Source of the DNA: Sabellastarte sp. h YS-2021
Taxonomy: Eukaryota; Annelida; Polychaeta; Sabellida; Sabellidae
Length of the DNA stretch: 64,000 nt
NCBI GenBank assembly: GCA_964017235.1
Contig: OZ024940.1
Span: 29,940,573 to 30,004,572 of the forward strand
Reading direction: 5' to 3'
Position 1 is the stretch's first letter, and every line of letters begins with the position of its first letter. The position numbers and the translations under genes were made by a program. Below the pieces are notes generated by a model that was not told where the DNA came from, ran no database searches, and saw only the letters and a list, made by a program, of their open reading frames with translations. Below are positions 11,736-20,803 of this stretch, in pieces.

Positions 11736-12870
11736 CTTGTCAGAAGTAATTTATAAAATAAAAACATGCATTGAGACAAACACTAGTTATAAATGTATTG
11801 CACATAAAATATAATTTACATTTAAAGAACTTTTTAAGTGGCTGTAAAGCAATTTCTTCTTGAAATCAGCGACGTAAATTGGCCACTTAAATGGCGAACA
11901 CCCTAAATTGTTGAGTGAGGTCCATATTTATCCAATGTGTATAAAGCCCCATTATAAGATTTCGTATTGATTTGCACATTTTCATGTTCTATAGTATCCC
12001 CTTGTTTATATAAACTGATTTAATTTGAAATAAGTAATGATAAATGTTGACAAATAATTCTGTATTAATTTAAACTAGAAAAAGGTGTTTTGATAAGGCA
12101 AAAACGGACGTCCCATAGCAGAAAGTGAATAATGGTAAAAATAAAGTAAAGATAAAGACTTGTAAACAACATGAATGGGGTTGTTAGTAGTAATACATAA
12201 CTACAAGGCATATTAAAAAAGTATAAAATGAAACAATAAGTGAAAATCAAAAGGGTCATAAAACTGACTTTGAAAGGGGGCAAAAAGCCATATCACTAAG
12301 TTGGAATAGCCATGAACAACCATTCAAAGAAGTTTTATAGGATTTCTGCCAATATAATAAGGTTATTTTTGGAATGCCAATTACCTCCCACTGCATATCA
12401 AAGCTCTAAATTTAAAAAAAAAATAAAAGAAATATTTGACATTTTACAAATCTCTCCCTGTATGCCAAAGACAGCTCAATTTCAACACAATTTTTTTATT
12501 TTGCTAACTGATTATCAATCGGCTCTCAATCAGTTAATTATGGCCTCAATGATCTGAAATTACTTTTTTCAAGGGATGCTAAATGAAATTTCTAAAATAT
12601 TTTCAAGTTTATGGAGGAGATATAGATCTATTATACATATTAATAAAAAAAAAAACATTATGTAACTAGAAAAATGTTTTGGCTAACAAAAACAAAGCGT
12701 CCCCAAAGGTTAAATACTATATAATATAAAGTAGAAAAAGGTTTTTGATTAAGTGAAAGTAAAGCAGACAGTGTGGAGGTTTATGCATTAACATGAAAGA
12801 AAAATTTAAGCTTTAGTTTGTTTTCTACGGTCATAAATTGTGAAAAGTTAATTTAATAAATGCTATAGTT
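11736..12870. other. Unassigned A+T-rich stretch with repeated short blocks
   Basis: Repeats of TAGAAAAAGGTTTT-like sequence at about 12,075, 12,665 and 12,735. Open frames here (for example minus 12,065-12,283) look like chance hydrophobic translations of A+T-rich DNA. No gene supported. Confidence 0.4.
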
Positions 12871-13176
12871 TGTAAGAAGGGAGATATAAGGCAAAAAGAC
12901 AAAATCTGCTCTTTTATGACCCCAGTTTCAGGCGGTAAATCTGACTGGCTATCTAGACTTTCCTTATATGAAATCCAATCTAAAGCTGTAAAAGCAACAA
13001 TAAAGGAGATATAGGGCAAAAAGATCAAATCTGCTATTTTATGACCCCAGTTTGACCAATAAGGGGGGTGGGTGGGGGGGGGTAAATCTGACCGGCTATA
13101 TAGACATATGGTTTTAGAATACCCCCAGTTCCTGACTGGCTATCAAGAATCTTCACATATGGTTTCCCAATACTTC
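12871..13176. repeat. Short tandem units flanking DIRS element 2
   Basis: Units of GGAGATATAGGGCAAAAAGA, TTTATGACCCCAGTTT, GGTAAATCTGAC and CTTCACATATGGTTTCC recur about every 130-150 bp. The same units resume right of element 2 at 26,040-26,190, showing that the element was inserted into this array. Contains G runs near 13,060-13,080. Confidence 0.7.
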
Positions 13177-13245
13177 AAAATTGAAAATTTTAATTACTTA
13201 AATTGCAAATTTTAATTAGTAAATTAAATTTTTATTAGTTAATAC

Positions 13246-13418
13246 CTTACCTACCAGACGATAGCTATAGCCCGGCGCCAGCCGGTCCCGCCAAACGAAA
13301 GAAAAAGACGTCCCCAGTTTCACCCCCGGCAGGACCGGCACACTACAATCCACTCGCCAGGTGGCCTAGTTCCTGCCTCACTCGCCAGAGGGACGTGACG
13401 TCATAGCATCTTTTTCGT
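13246..13418. repeat. Element 1 left ITR
   Basis: Reverse complement of 19,204-19,375 with few mismatches. Contains CGCCAAACGAAAGAAAAAGA and the palindrome TGACGTCA. Confidence 0.92.
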
Positions 13419-13472
13419 CCCTAAGATTGAATGATGAAGGCTGGAAGCGGGGAAGGCCGGGTGGGAATTTCC

Positions 13473-13572
13473 CGTCTGGTAGGTAAGGTATTAACTAATA
13501 AAAATTTAATTTACTAATTAAAATTTGCAATTTCATTGCGTTAATACATCTTACCTACCAGACGATAGCTAG
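13473..13572. repeat. Element 1 internal complementary region
   Basis: Joins the complement of the left outer end (through AATTTGCAATTT) directly to the complement of the right outer end (CATTGCGTTAATACATC). This is the hallmark ICR of DIRS elements, thought to template the circle junction. It lies at the 3' side of the element and is preceded on the plus strand by GGGTGGG. Confidence 0.93.
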
Positions 13573-13913
13573 AATAACTACCCAGTGGAAGGAGGGCAGC
13601 CTTCTGAGGATTGGGGAAACTCTTATATTATACCTAGGTGTGAGGTTCTAGTCCTTTGAGGAGACATGTTAGTCTCAAGGGTAACTAGACCCCCCCCCCC
13701 CCTTTTTGACTGCTCTGAGGGGAGGAAGAGAGTAAGAGTTCAAGTCAATGATTCCCACGGTTAACCTGGAAGAGTAGGGAAAGTCCTATACCCAGAGGAT
13801 TACTCTGAAGTAAAAGACTTTGAGAAGCCAAGGCCTAGGCTAAAAGTGAGCCTACACCTAAAACTAACTAGTATGTACACTATATATAATTATATACAAA
13901 GAAGCTTAGGGGA

Positions 13914-16900
13914 CTAGTGGTGGATTTGTTGGGCAGCCACCACAGGACCCAAGTGAAAAAGCTCCTTATCTGCCCAGGCAACATCCTTAAGGTAAAACTG
14001 TGTAAAGGTGTTGTGGGACTTCCAGTGGCATGCTGCTAGGATCTGGTCCAGAGATATGCCACCTTGAAAGGCTTTGGAGGCCGCAAAGGCCCTAACATCA
14101 TGGGCCTTAACCTGATGTAAGGTCAAGGAATCTTGGTCAGAGAGATCATAACACAACACTACTGTTTGTTTGATCCAGGACGAGATAGTGGCAGGAGAGA
14201 TGTCCTTGTTAAAACCCTGTTTGAATGAAACAAAAACTAACTCCTTTCCCGTTCTTAGGTCCTGCGTTTTGTCCAGGTAGTAGCGAAGAGCCCGAACGGG
14301 GCAAAGGGATCTGTCTTCCTTTAAAGACTTATCCAGAGTGGGGGCTAAGGCTGGAATGACCACAGGGGCCACGCACTCTGGTCCCTCTTTTGCCAAGTGA
14401 TTTTTCACCAAGAAGCTTGGTGAAGGGTAGAGGGAAACTTTGGACCAGTCAGCTTGGTGTCTGATATTTTTGTTTAACCAAGCGTGAATCTCACTCCTGC
14501 GTTTTCCTGAAGCCAGGGCTAGGAGAAAAACAGTTTTGAAAGTAAGGTGCTTCAGAGAAGCCTTTCTGAGTGGTTCAAAAGGCGCTTTTGTAAGCTGGTG
14601 TAAAACCAGGGAGAGGTTCCAAGCAGGAACCCCCGGCGCCCTTTGGGTCTATCTCTGTGAAAACTGTCTAACAGTCTAGTCAAATTTTCATCCTTGCCGA
14701 CATTAACCGAGGTATTTCCCAGTTTGTCTGCAATGGCTGACCTGTAACCATCAATAGTGCTGGGCTGGAGATTCTTCTCCTGGAAAAGGTGCAGGAGGAA
14801 ATCTGCTATTTGTTTTATAGATGGGTTCCTGAAGTCCACCTGACTTGTTTCACACCATCTGACAAAAACGGCCCACTTCGCTTCGTAGACTGTTCTGGTT
14901 GAACGTCTTTGAGGCGCCTCAATTCTTGACGCCACTGGGCTAGAGAACCCCTGCTCCTTGATTGTCTGGGCTCTAGGAGCCAGGCATGGAGATTTAGGTT
15001 TCTCAGATCCCTGTGACGTGCCTTGTTGAAAGGTTGGGTCACTAGATCTGGGTGGTGTGGAAGACAAAGAGGAACCCTCGCAGATAGTTCCACTAGGTCC
15101 CAAAACCAAGGCATGTTGGGCCATCCCGGGGCAATCAGGATTGCTCTGCGATACCAGTGATCTGACAGCTTGCTGACCACCTTCCCCATCAGAGACACTG
15201 GGGGGAAGAGGTACATGTCCAGGTCCTCCCAGGACAATGTCAGAGCATCCACTGACCAGGCCTTTGGGTCCGGAATTGGGGACACAAATTGAACTAGCTT
15301 GCAGTTGTACCTTGTTGCAAACATGTCCACTCGGGGATAATGCCAGGTTTGACAAAGGAGGTCGAAGGTCTCTTGATGGAGGGACCACTCCGTCTGAATG
15401 ACCTGCCTTTGGCGAGACAATTTGTCTGCAATTACATTCAGACGGCCTGGAATGTGTCTGGCCTTCAGTACTATTTGATTGAGGCTGCACCAACATAGGA
15501 GCCGCCAAAGAAGGGCACAGAGTGAGCCTGACCTCATACCTCCTTCCTTGTTGATGTATGCCACAACCGTGGTGTTGTCTGTGGCAATCAGGACGACCTT
15601 TCCTTGCACTAAATGTTGGAATCTTTTTAGTGCTAACAACACGGCTTTTAGTTCTAAGAAGTTTATGTGCAACTTGCTTTCGGGCACTGACCAAGTACCG
15701 CTTGCTGTGAAGTCGCCTAAGTGAGCACCCCAGCCTTCTTTTGAGGCGTCTGTAAAGATTTGAACTGCGTGTCGCAGGGGGTGTAAGGGCTGACCCTTTA
15801 GGACATTTTCCTCTTGGGTCCACCACTGCAGGTACTGATGGAGAGACCTCGGAATTGGGATCTCCTTTTCCAGAGATTCTGGGACTCTCCAGTGTTTCTT
15901 GAGGTGCCACTGAATAGGTCTCATGTGCAGTCTGCCTAGGGTCACCTGTTTTTCTGTCGCAGTGAGAAGACCTATAAGAGACATGAAAGTTCTCACTCGG
16001 CAAGATCTGTTCTGTAAAAGCACTGTTATTTTCTGTTGAAGGGTTTCCCAACGATTTTGAGTAGGCCTGACTACTCCGTTGAGTAGGTCGTACTGGTAGC
16101 CTACGAAGTCGAAGACTTGTTGGGGTTCCAGTTCTGATTTTTGCATGTTTACCATCCAGCCCAACTCCTGGCAGAGGGCTAGGAGGGATTGGGTTCCCTG
16201 GTGGCAAGATTCTTTGGTAGGGGCTCGAATCAACCAGTCGTCTAGGTACTGGTGGATTCTTATACCCTGTGACTGAGCCATTAACTTGACCTCTTTGACC
16301 ACACCAGTGAACTCCATGGGAGCTGTTGACAGGCCAAAGGGAAGTGCCCGAAACTGGTACGACTGGTTCTGAAAGTGGAACCTGAGGAATTTTCGGGATG
16401 TGTAGTGAATTGGGATGTGGAAGTAGGCGTCGCTGAAGTCTAGCGATGTCACCCACTCCTCTTGTTGTAGAGAGGTCCGGATTGTCTCTGGAGTCTCCAT
16501 TTTGAATGTTTTTACGCATAAAAACTGATTTAGAGTACTGAGATCCAAGATTGGCCGCCACTTGTGGTTCGGCTTTGGGACAATGAACAGTCTGTTGAAA
16601 AAGGCTAGTGAGGTTTGAACCCTGACCCTCTCTACTGCCTTTTTCTCGATCAGAGCTTGTACAGCTGCTTGCAAGTGGGAGTCTCTGATGGGGTTTGCAT
16701 AGCCACTTACTATCAGGGGATCCCTTACTAAGGGAGGTCTTACTTTGAAGGGAAGAACATAACCCTCCTTTAATATGGACACTACTTTTGGGTTTGCACC
16801 CTTGTGAGCCCATATTTCCCAAAAACTCTGAAGACGTCCCCCCACTGGTTGGACACTTGCAACATTGGGGACATTTGGAACATTTGGAGCAGAAACAAAG

Positions 16901-17125
16901 TGACCGACAAAAGAAGCACTTTTCACAGACTTTATTTGACTTTTGATCTTTAATTTTGGTCTTACGTCTTTCTTTTGCGACTGCCACCTTGTTACAGTAG
17001 GTACACGACATACAACATGATAAGAAACATTTGTTGGAACAGATACAAAAGAGTTTCTTGTTATGACACTTTGTACAGAACTGACTGGCCGGGCCACCGG
17101 CACCGGACTTGACTTGCAGTAATTG
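13914..17125 (-). pseudogene. Element 1 Cys-rich / tyrosine recombinase frame, frameshifted
   Basis: The frame opens just after a TGA at 17,126-17,128 and runs to 14,552; the first ATG is at 17,011. Its head is Cys-rich in CxxC and CxC pairs (for example NKVCEKCFFCRS). The middle overlaps RT-RNase H in another frame. The end is a YR domain. At 14,630-14,634 the C run is one base short compared with element 4, so the frame exits at 14,552 and the catalytic half continues in another frame to 13,914. Catalytic landmarks are visible: GKRRSEIH (third frame piece), AHDVRA, CHWKSH and a final FYLKD tyrosine. Confidence 0.85.
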
Positions 17126-17148
17126 TCATTTATACTGTGTCTTCTCAT
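14815..17148 (-). CDS. Element 1 reverse transcriptase-RNase H polyprotein
   Basis: Would copy element RNA into DNA and degrade the RNA strand. The frame is open to 17,217, but its first ATG is at 17,148, so I chose that start. RT landmarks in order: WRPILDLSTLN, SLDFSDAYFHIPI, ALPFGLSTAP and active site QYLDDW (about residue 301 from this start). RNase H: IFTDAS, LELKAV, ATDNTT, then RHIPGRLNVIADKLSR. A further conserved segment (VDMFATRYN, SPIPDP, APGWPNMPWFWDL) follows in all four elements; DIRS elements often carry a methyltransferase-like domain here, but I see no DPPY motif. No frame break seen. Confidence 0.9.
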   Translation of the reverse strand: MRRHSINDNYCKSSPVPVARPVSSVQSVITRNSFVSVPTNVSYHVVCRVPTVTRWQSQKKDVRPKLKIKSQIKSVKSASFVGHFVSAPNVPNVPNVASVQPVGGRLQSFWEIWAHKGANPKVVSILKEGYVLPFKVRPPLVRDPLIVSGYANPIRDSHLQAAVQALIEKKAVERVRVQTSLAFFNRLFIVPKPNHKWRPILDLSTLNQFLCVKTFKMETPETIRTSLQQEEWVTSLDFSDAYFHIPIHYTSRKFLRFHFQNQSYQFRALPFGLSTAPMEFTGVVKEVKLMAQSQGIRIHQYLDDWLIRAPTKESCHQGTQSLLALCQELGWMVNMQKSELEPQQVFDFVGYQYDLLNGVVRPTQNRWETLQQKITVLLQNRSCRVRTFMSLIGLLTATEKQVTLGRLHMRPIQWHLKKHWRVPESLEKEIPIPRSLHQYLQWWTQEENVLKGQPLHPLRHAVQIFTDASKEGWGAHLGDFTASGTWSVPESKLHINFLELKAVLLALKRFQHLVQGKVVLIATDNTTVVAYINKEGGMRSGSLCALLWRLLCWCSLNQIVLKARHIPGRLNVIADKLSRQRQVIQTEWSLHQETFDLLCQTWHYPRVDMFATRYNCKLVQFVSPIPDPKAWSVDALTLSWEDLDMYLFPPVSLMGKVVSKLSDHWYRRAILIAPGWPNMPWFWDLVELSARVPLCLPHHPDLVTQPFNKARHRDLRNLNLHAWLLEPRQSRSRGSLAQWRQELRRLKDVQPEQSTKRSGPFLSDGVKQVRWTSGTHL

Positions 17149-17281
17149 GAGCCATCTTGGTACCACGTCCGGGTTGACCACCCCGGCCTCTGCCCCGGCC
17201 TCTATTGCGGGAACCAAACGCTTTCCAAGCTGGTAGTTCCTTTCCGGCTTGAGAAGTTGTTTTAGCAGTGTCTTGAGGTTT

Positions 17282-19090
17282 TCAACCAGTACTGTAGGGT
17301 TGGTATCTCTGTTTTCTGCCTCTACCGGCGAACCCCCCGCGGCCCGGGCCGGGCTGGGAAGTACGTCGGGAAGCTTCTAATTGGTTTATTTCATCCTCAG
17401 CTTTTCTAATAGCAGCATCTGGAAATAGCCCATATCCATTCAGGGGGCAATTTCTCAAGGAATTGAAAGTATCTGGTTTAATCCCCGGTTTCACAGCTTC
17501 CAAGTATGAATCCCTACGGAGTAGGGTCAAATTTGCCATCTGCACAAATGTAAAGTCTGCCAAATGTTGTAGAGATTTACCCATGGCGAAACTGACATTC
17601 TGGTTAAATGAAGATAAATACAAAAGTTCATCCAATGCACCTTGAGCTTTGACAGAAGACTTGCCTTTCTTAAGTTCACTTTGTAAAATATGCAATTGTT
17701 CTTGGAAGGCATCCTGTATTTTGGTAATACAGCGATTAAACCCCGCTGACTGGTTGCAAATATATGAAGACTCTTTTGCTGCTTTCTCCCACTTACGCAT
17801 AGTGTCTTGTGATAGTGGGCGGGATGGAGGCTGAGGAGATGCAGAAGATATGGTTGAAATCCTGGGGAATGAACTATTTATCTTCGCCGCATCATTTGGC
17901 CAAGAATTCACTGATTTACCCGGCCTAGTTGGATCTGTAGGCTCCGCCGGGTGTATCCCATACCATCTGCTCTGGGATTTGGGGGGTCTGAGGAATTGGT
18001 CCACATGCAGGCCACCTGGATCACTAGATTTTGAAGGATAACCTTCTATCAGTACAAGGTTTAGAGTCTCTAGTTTTCGGCACAACCAATCTTCCAGAGG
18101 AAGATCCACAGAAATCTTGCCCACAGGTTGAGAACGGTGACCTGCCCAAGGATTATCAGTGCGGGATTGAGGAGAAAACTCCAGGTCAGGAATGTGTGTC
18201 CATCCCATGAACGCGCGGACGCCTCTCACAGTCTCGCGGTAATTTTGATCTTCACTGAGGACCCGGTCCGGGTCTGAGGTTTCTAAGTCTGGGGATTCCT
18301 CTGCGTCAGATAACTCACCCTCTTCAAATGTTTCCTGAGGATTGACATCGCGGAAGGTGACCGGCCCGGAGCCGGAAGAAGGTTGTTGAAAAGCAGATTG
18401 AGAGGAAGCAGACATAGCAGCTGACGACACAGTAGCCACCGGAGCAGGGTGTTTAAACATAGGTTCTGCTTCCGGGTAGAGGTTTTGAAGTGGAGATTGT
18501 CTGTCAGCAATTGAAAAATCCTGATCTCTAGGCTCATCCGGGCCAACAGCCGGACCGGCTGGGCCGGAAGAAGCCGAAGTAGAGACAAAAAAGGGTGTCT
18601 GGGAAAGAGCACCTGCTGGAGCAGCATGAGAGACCGGTACTTTGACCGGAGAAAATGTTGGATTTTGTACAGAAGGTGAGGAGCGATGTCCTAAAGTGAT
18701 AAGCGCCTCAAGCCTGGCCATACGAGTGGCCCACTTTTCGTCCAGTTCCTGAAGATCTTTCTTAAACTGAGGCACAGGAAGGGACAAATCCGGAGCAGAA
18801 GAAACAGATACAGCAGGTTCTTGTTCTGGCTGGGCATCAAGTACTACCACAGAAGACGGATCGACTAACACTTCCTTTGCTTTAGCCTTTTCCTTTCTGA
18901 GTTTATAGGTAGGAGTACTTAACTTGAGCACTTGCTCCGGGGTAAGGACACTGCAAAAGTCACACTGCAGATTCTGAACACAAGGGTCATCACCCTGTCC
19001 TTTCTCGCGACAACGCGCACACCTACTATGTTTGTCAAATGAAGCCATAATATGGCCACACGCACCCTTTTTCTGTCCTGGAGATGCCAT
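17282..19090 (-). CDS. Element 1 gag-like protein
   Basis: Start chosen at the MASPGQKKGACGH methionine (19,090), because element 4 has the matching MSSPGQKRGSCGH; 12 codons upstream are also open. An N-terminal cluster (CGH, CARC, DDPC, CDFC) suggests zinc binding. The middle is Ser/Pro-rich, followed by a helical region and an RGG-like tail. The frame stops at a TGA at 17,282-17,284, yet 51 more RG-rich codons follow before a second TGA at 17,126-17,128, which is the position equivalent to the element 4 gag stop. The first TGA is therefore probably a mutation. Confidence 0.85.
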   Translation of the reverse strand: MASPGQKKGACGHIMASFDKHSRCARCREKGQGDDPCVQNLQCDFCSVLTPEQVLKLSTPTYKLRKEKAKAKEVLVDPSSVVVLDAQPEQEPAVSVSSAPDLSLPVPQFKKDLQELDEKWATRMARLEALITLGHRSSPSVQNPTFSPVKVPVSHAAPAGALSQTPFFVSTSASSGPAGPAVGPDEPRDQDFSIADRQSPLQNLYPEAEPMFKHPAPVATVSSAAMSASSQSAFQQPSSGSGPVTFRDVNPQETFEEGELSDAEESPDLETSDPDRVLSEDQNYRETVRGVRAFMGWTHIPDLEFSPQSRTDNPWAGHRSQPVGKISVDLPLEDWLCRKLETLNLVLIEGYPSKSSDPGGLHVDQFLRPPKSQSRWYGIHPAEPTDPTRPGKSVNSWPNDAAKINSSFPRISTISSASPQPPSRPLSQDTMRKWEKAAKESSYICNQSAGFNRCITKIQDAFQEQLHILQSELKKGKSSVKAQGALDELLYLSSFNQNVSFAMGKSLQHLADFTFVQMANLTLLRRDSYLEAVKPGIKPDTFNSLRNCPLNGYGLFPDAAIRKAEDEINQLEASRRTSQPGPGRGGFAGRGRKQRYQPYSTG

Positions 19091-19203
19091 GATAGAACAG
19101 TTAACTAATGGCAACACTTCCGACACAAATTAAACAGATATAACACAATATAAAAACTAAAGAGTTCACAGATAAAAATCCACAACTTTAAATATCGCGC
19201 CAA

Positions 19204-19375
19204 ACGAAAAAGATGCTATGACGTCACGTCCCTCTGGCGAGTGAGGCAGGAACTAGGCCACCTGGCGAGTGGATTGTAGTGTGCCGGTCCTGCCGGGGGT
19301 GAAACCCGGGACGTCTTTTTCTTTCGTTTGGCGGGACCGGCTGGCGCCGGGCTATAGCTATCGTCTGGTAGGTAA
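19204..19375. repeat. Element 1 right ITR
   Basis: Inverted partner of 13,246-13,418. It is the 5' side for the minus-strand genes, so it probably carries the promoter. Confidence 0.92.
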
Positions 19376-19417
19376 GATGTATTAACGCAATGAAATGTAG
19401 CTTTTATAAGCTACAAG

Positions 19418-19565
19418 CTTACCATGTGGGACTTAATGCTGTTCTCGGGTGGCCACACCTGGGGCCAACGTCTTAGAAAAAAAGATCGTTCTTGTTAGCC
19501 ACCGGATATACTGGTAGTTGTCGTCACGTGATAACTTCTGACCAATCGCCCTACTTTCTCGTTGA
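19418..19565. repeat. Element 2 left ITR
   Basis: Inverted match to 25,843-25,989. Carries GTCACGTGATAAC with a central CACGTG palindrome. Confidence 0.92.
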
Positions 19566-19627
19566 AATTTTTTTAAAACCTACCCCTCAGCTGTAAGCAG
19601 CGGGGAGGCAGGGTGGGACTCTCCTAA

Positions 19628-19730
19628 GTCCCACATGGTAAGCTTGTAGCTTATAAAAGCTACATTTAAGTAATTAAAATTTTCAATTTTATTACGCTAC
19701 AATAGCTTACCATGTGGGACCTAATGCTGA
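19628..19730. repeat. Element 2 internal complementary region
   Basis: Joins complements of the two outer ends of element 2 across TTTTCAATTTTATTACGC. It retains CTACATTTAAGTAATT, the sequence now split by element 1. Preceded on the plus strand by CAGGGTGGGAC. Confidence 0.93.
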
Positions 19731-20803
19731 ATTCAACCGCCCGGTGGCGGGATTACAGCTAAGACTGGAAGATATGTCATTTTTTTCTAAGATTTTGAAT
19801 TAATATGTCTAGAATAGTGCCAGAAATACCAGTCTGAGTCCCATTTACAGTGCCCCGATCCAGAAGATCGGGCCTGCAACAAGCCAAAAACCTAAGTAAA
19901 ATGATTTACACGCAACTCGTGACCACGGCATCTCGTGACCAACAACTCGTACGCACAACTCGTACACAAACATTTTATAAGAATAAATAGTTGTATTGTA
20001 GCAATACAATATTTCTAGCCAGTAAAAGGTTAGTTAACTCCAATATTTACAAAAACGGGAATTTCGTCAATAAACAACCCCAATTCCGATAAACAAATCT
20101 TCAGATTCGTTTCAGTATATGCAGCTCATAATATTTATGAAGAAATATGAGATCACCCAATAACGGGGTTTTCTAACAATATTTTATATTTAATAAATAG
20201 AAATGTGCTTGAAGAGCGAGTATTTTATGTAAGAACGTCTGTTCAGTTAGAGAGCAAATGCTTCAAATTCTAGTAACTTCCGTGGGGGTTGCCTAGCAAT
20301 ATTATGAAATAAAATATGCAAATTAGAAAATGTGAGGTCATGGAATTCCCACAGGTCTTCCTAAAAGTATTATAAAATAAAATGCGAGGAAACAGAATTA
20401 GTCCGTGGATTTTCCTGCAATATTTTAAAATAAAATATGTGTATACAAAATTGAGAAAAAAAAATGTGAGCAGACAGAAGTCGGTGGGGTTTCCTGCAAT
20501 ATTTAAAAAGAAATCTTGGGAATGAGTTGTGGGTACGAGTTGTTGGTCACGAGCTGCCTTGGTCACAAGATGCTCGTGTACCAGTAAAATGAGAGACAGT
20601 GCTAACACTGTCTAGATGTTTGATTGTAGGACGGAAGTGCAGCAGTGCTCACTTCGAGGTCCAAGGGTGCCCGAGGGCCCTTCACGTGTGACTGACCAAC
20701 CCAGTGGTTGGGCATCTCATAATTTTTACCCTGAATATGAGATTAATGACAACTAAATAAGTCCTTAATAGAAAATACTTGATAATTAAAAAATAAAATG
20801 ACC

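Larger units (their letters stand above)
13204..19396 (-). mobile_element. DIRS-type retrotransposon, element 1
   Basis: A 6.2-kb element inserted in the end of element 2. The ends are TGCAAATTTTAATTAG on the left and TTAACGCAATGAAAT on the right, each bordered by AAAT (13,200-13,203 and 19,393-19,396). ITRs of ~173 bp are at 13,246-13,418 and 19,204-19,375, with the ICR at 13,473-13,572. Minus-strand order is gag, RT-RNase H, YR. Damage is light: a TGA late in gag and a one-base loss in YR, so it is younger than its host element. Confidence 0.93.

Noticed and set aside
10881-12283. Hydrophobic minus-strand open frames resembling membrane proteins
   Set aside because: A+T-rich DNA gives Phe/Leu/Ile-rich chance translations; no conserved motif and they lie in duplicated repeat blocks.
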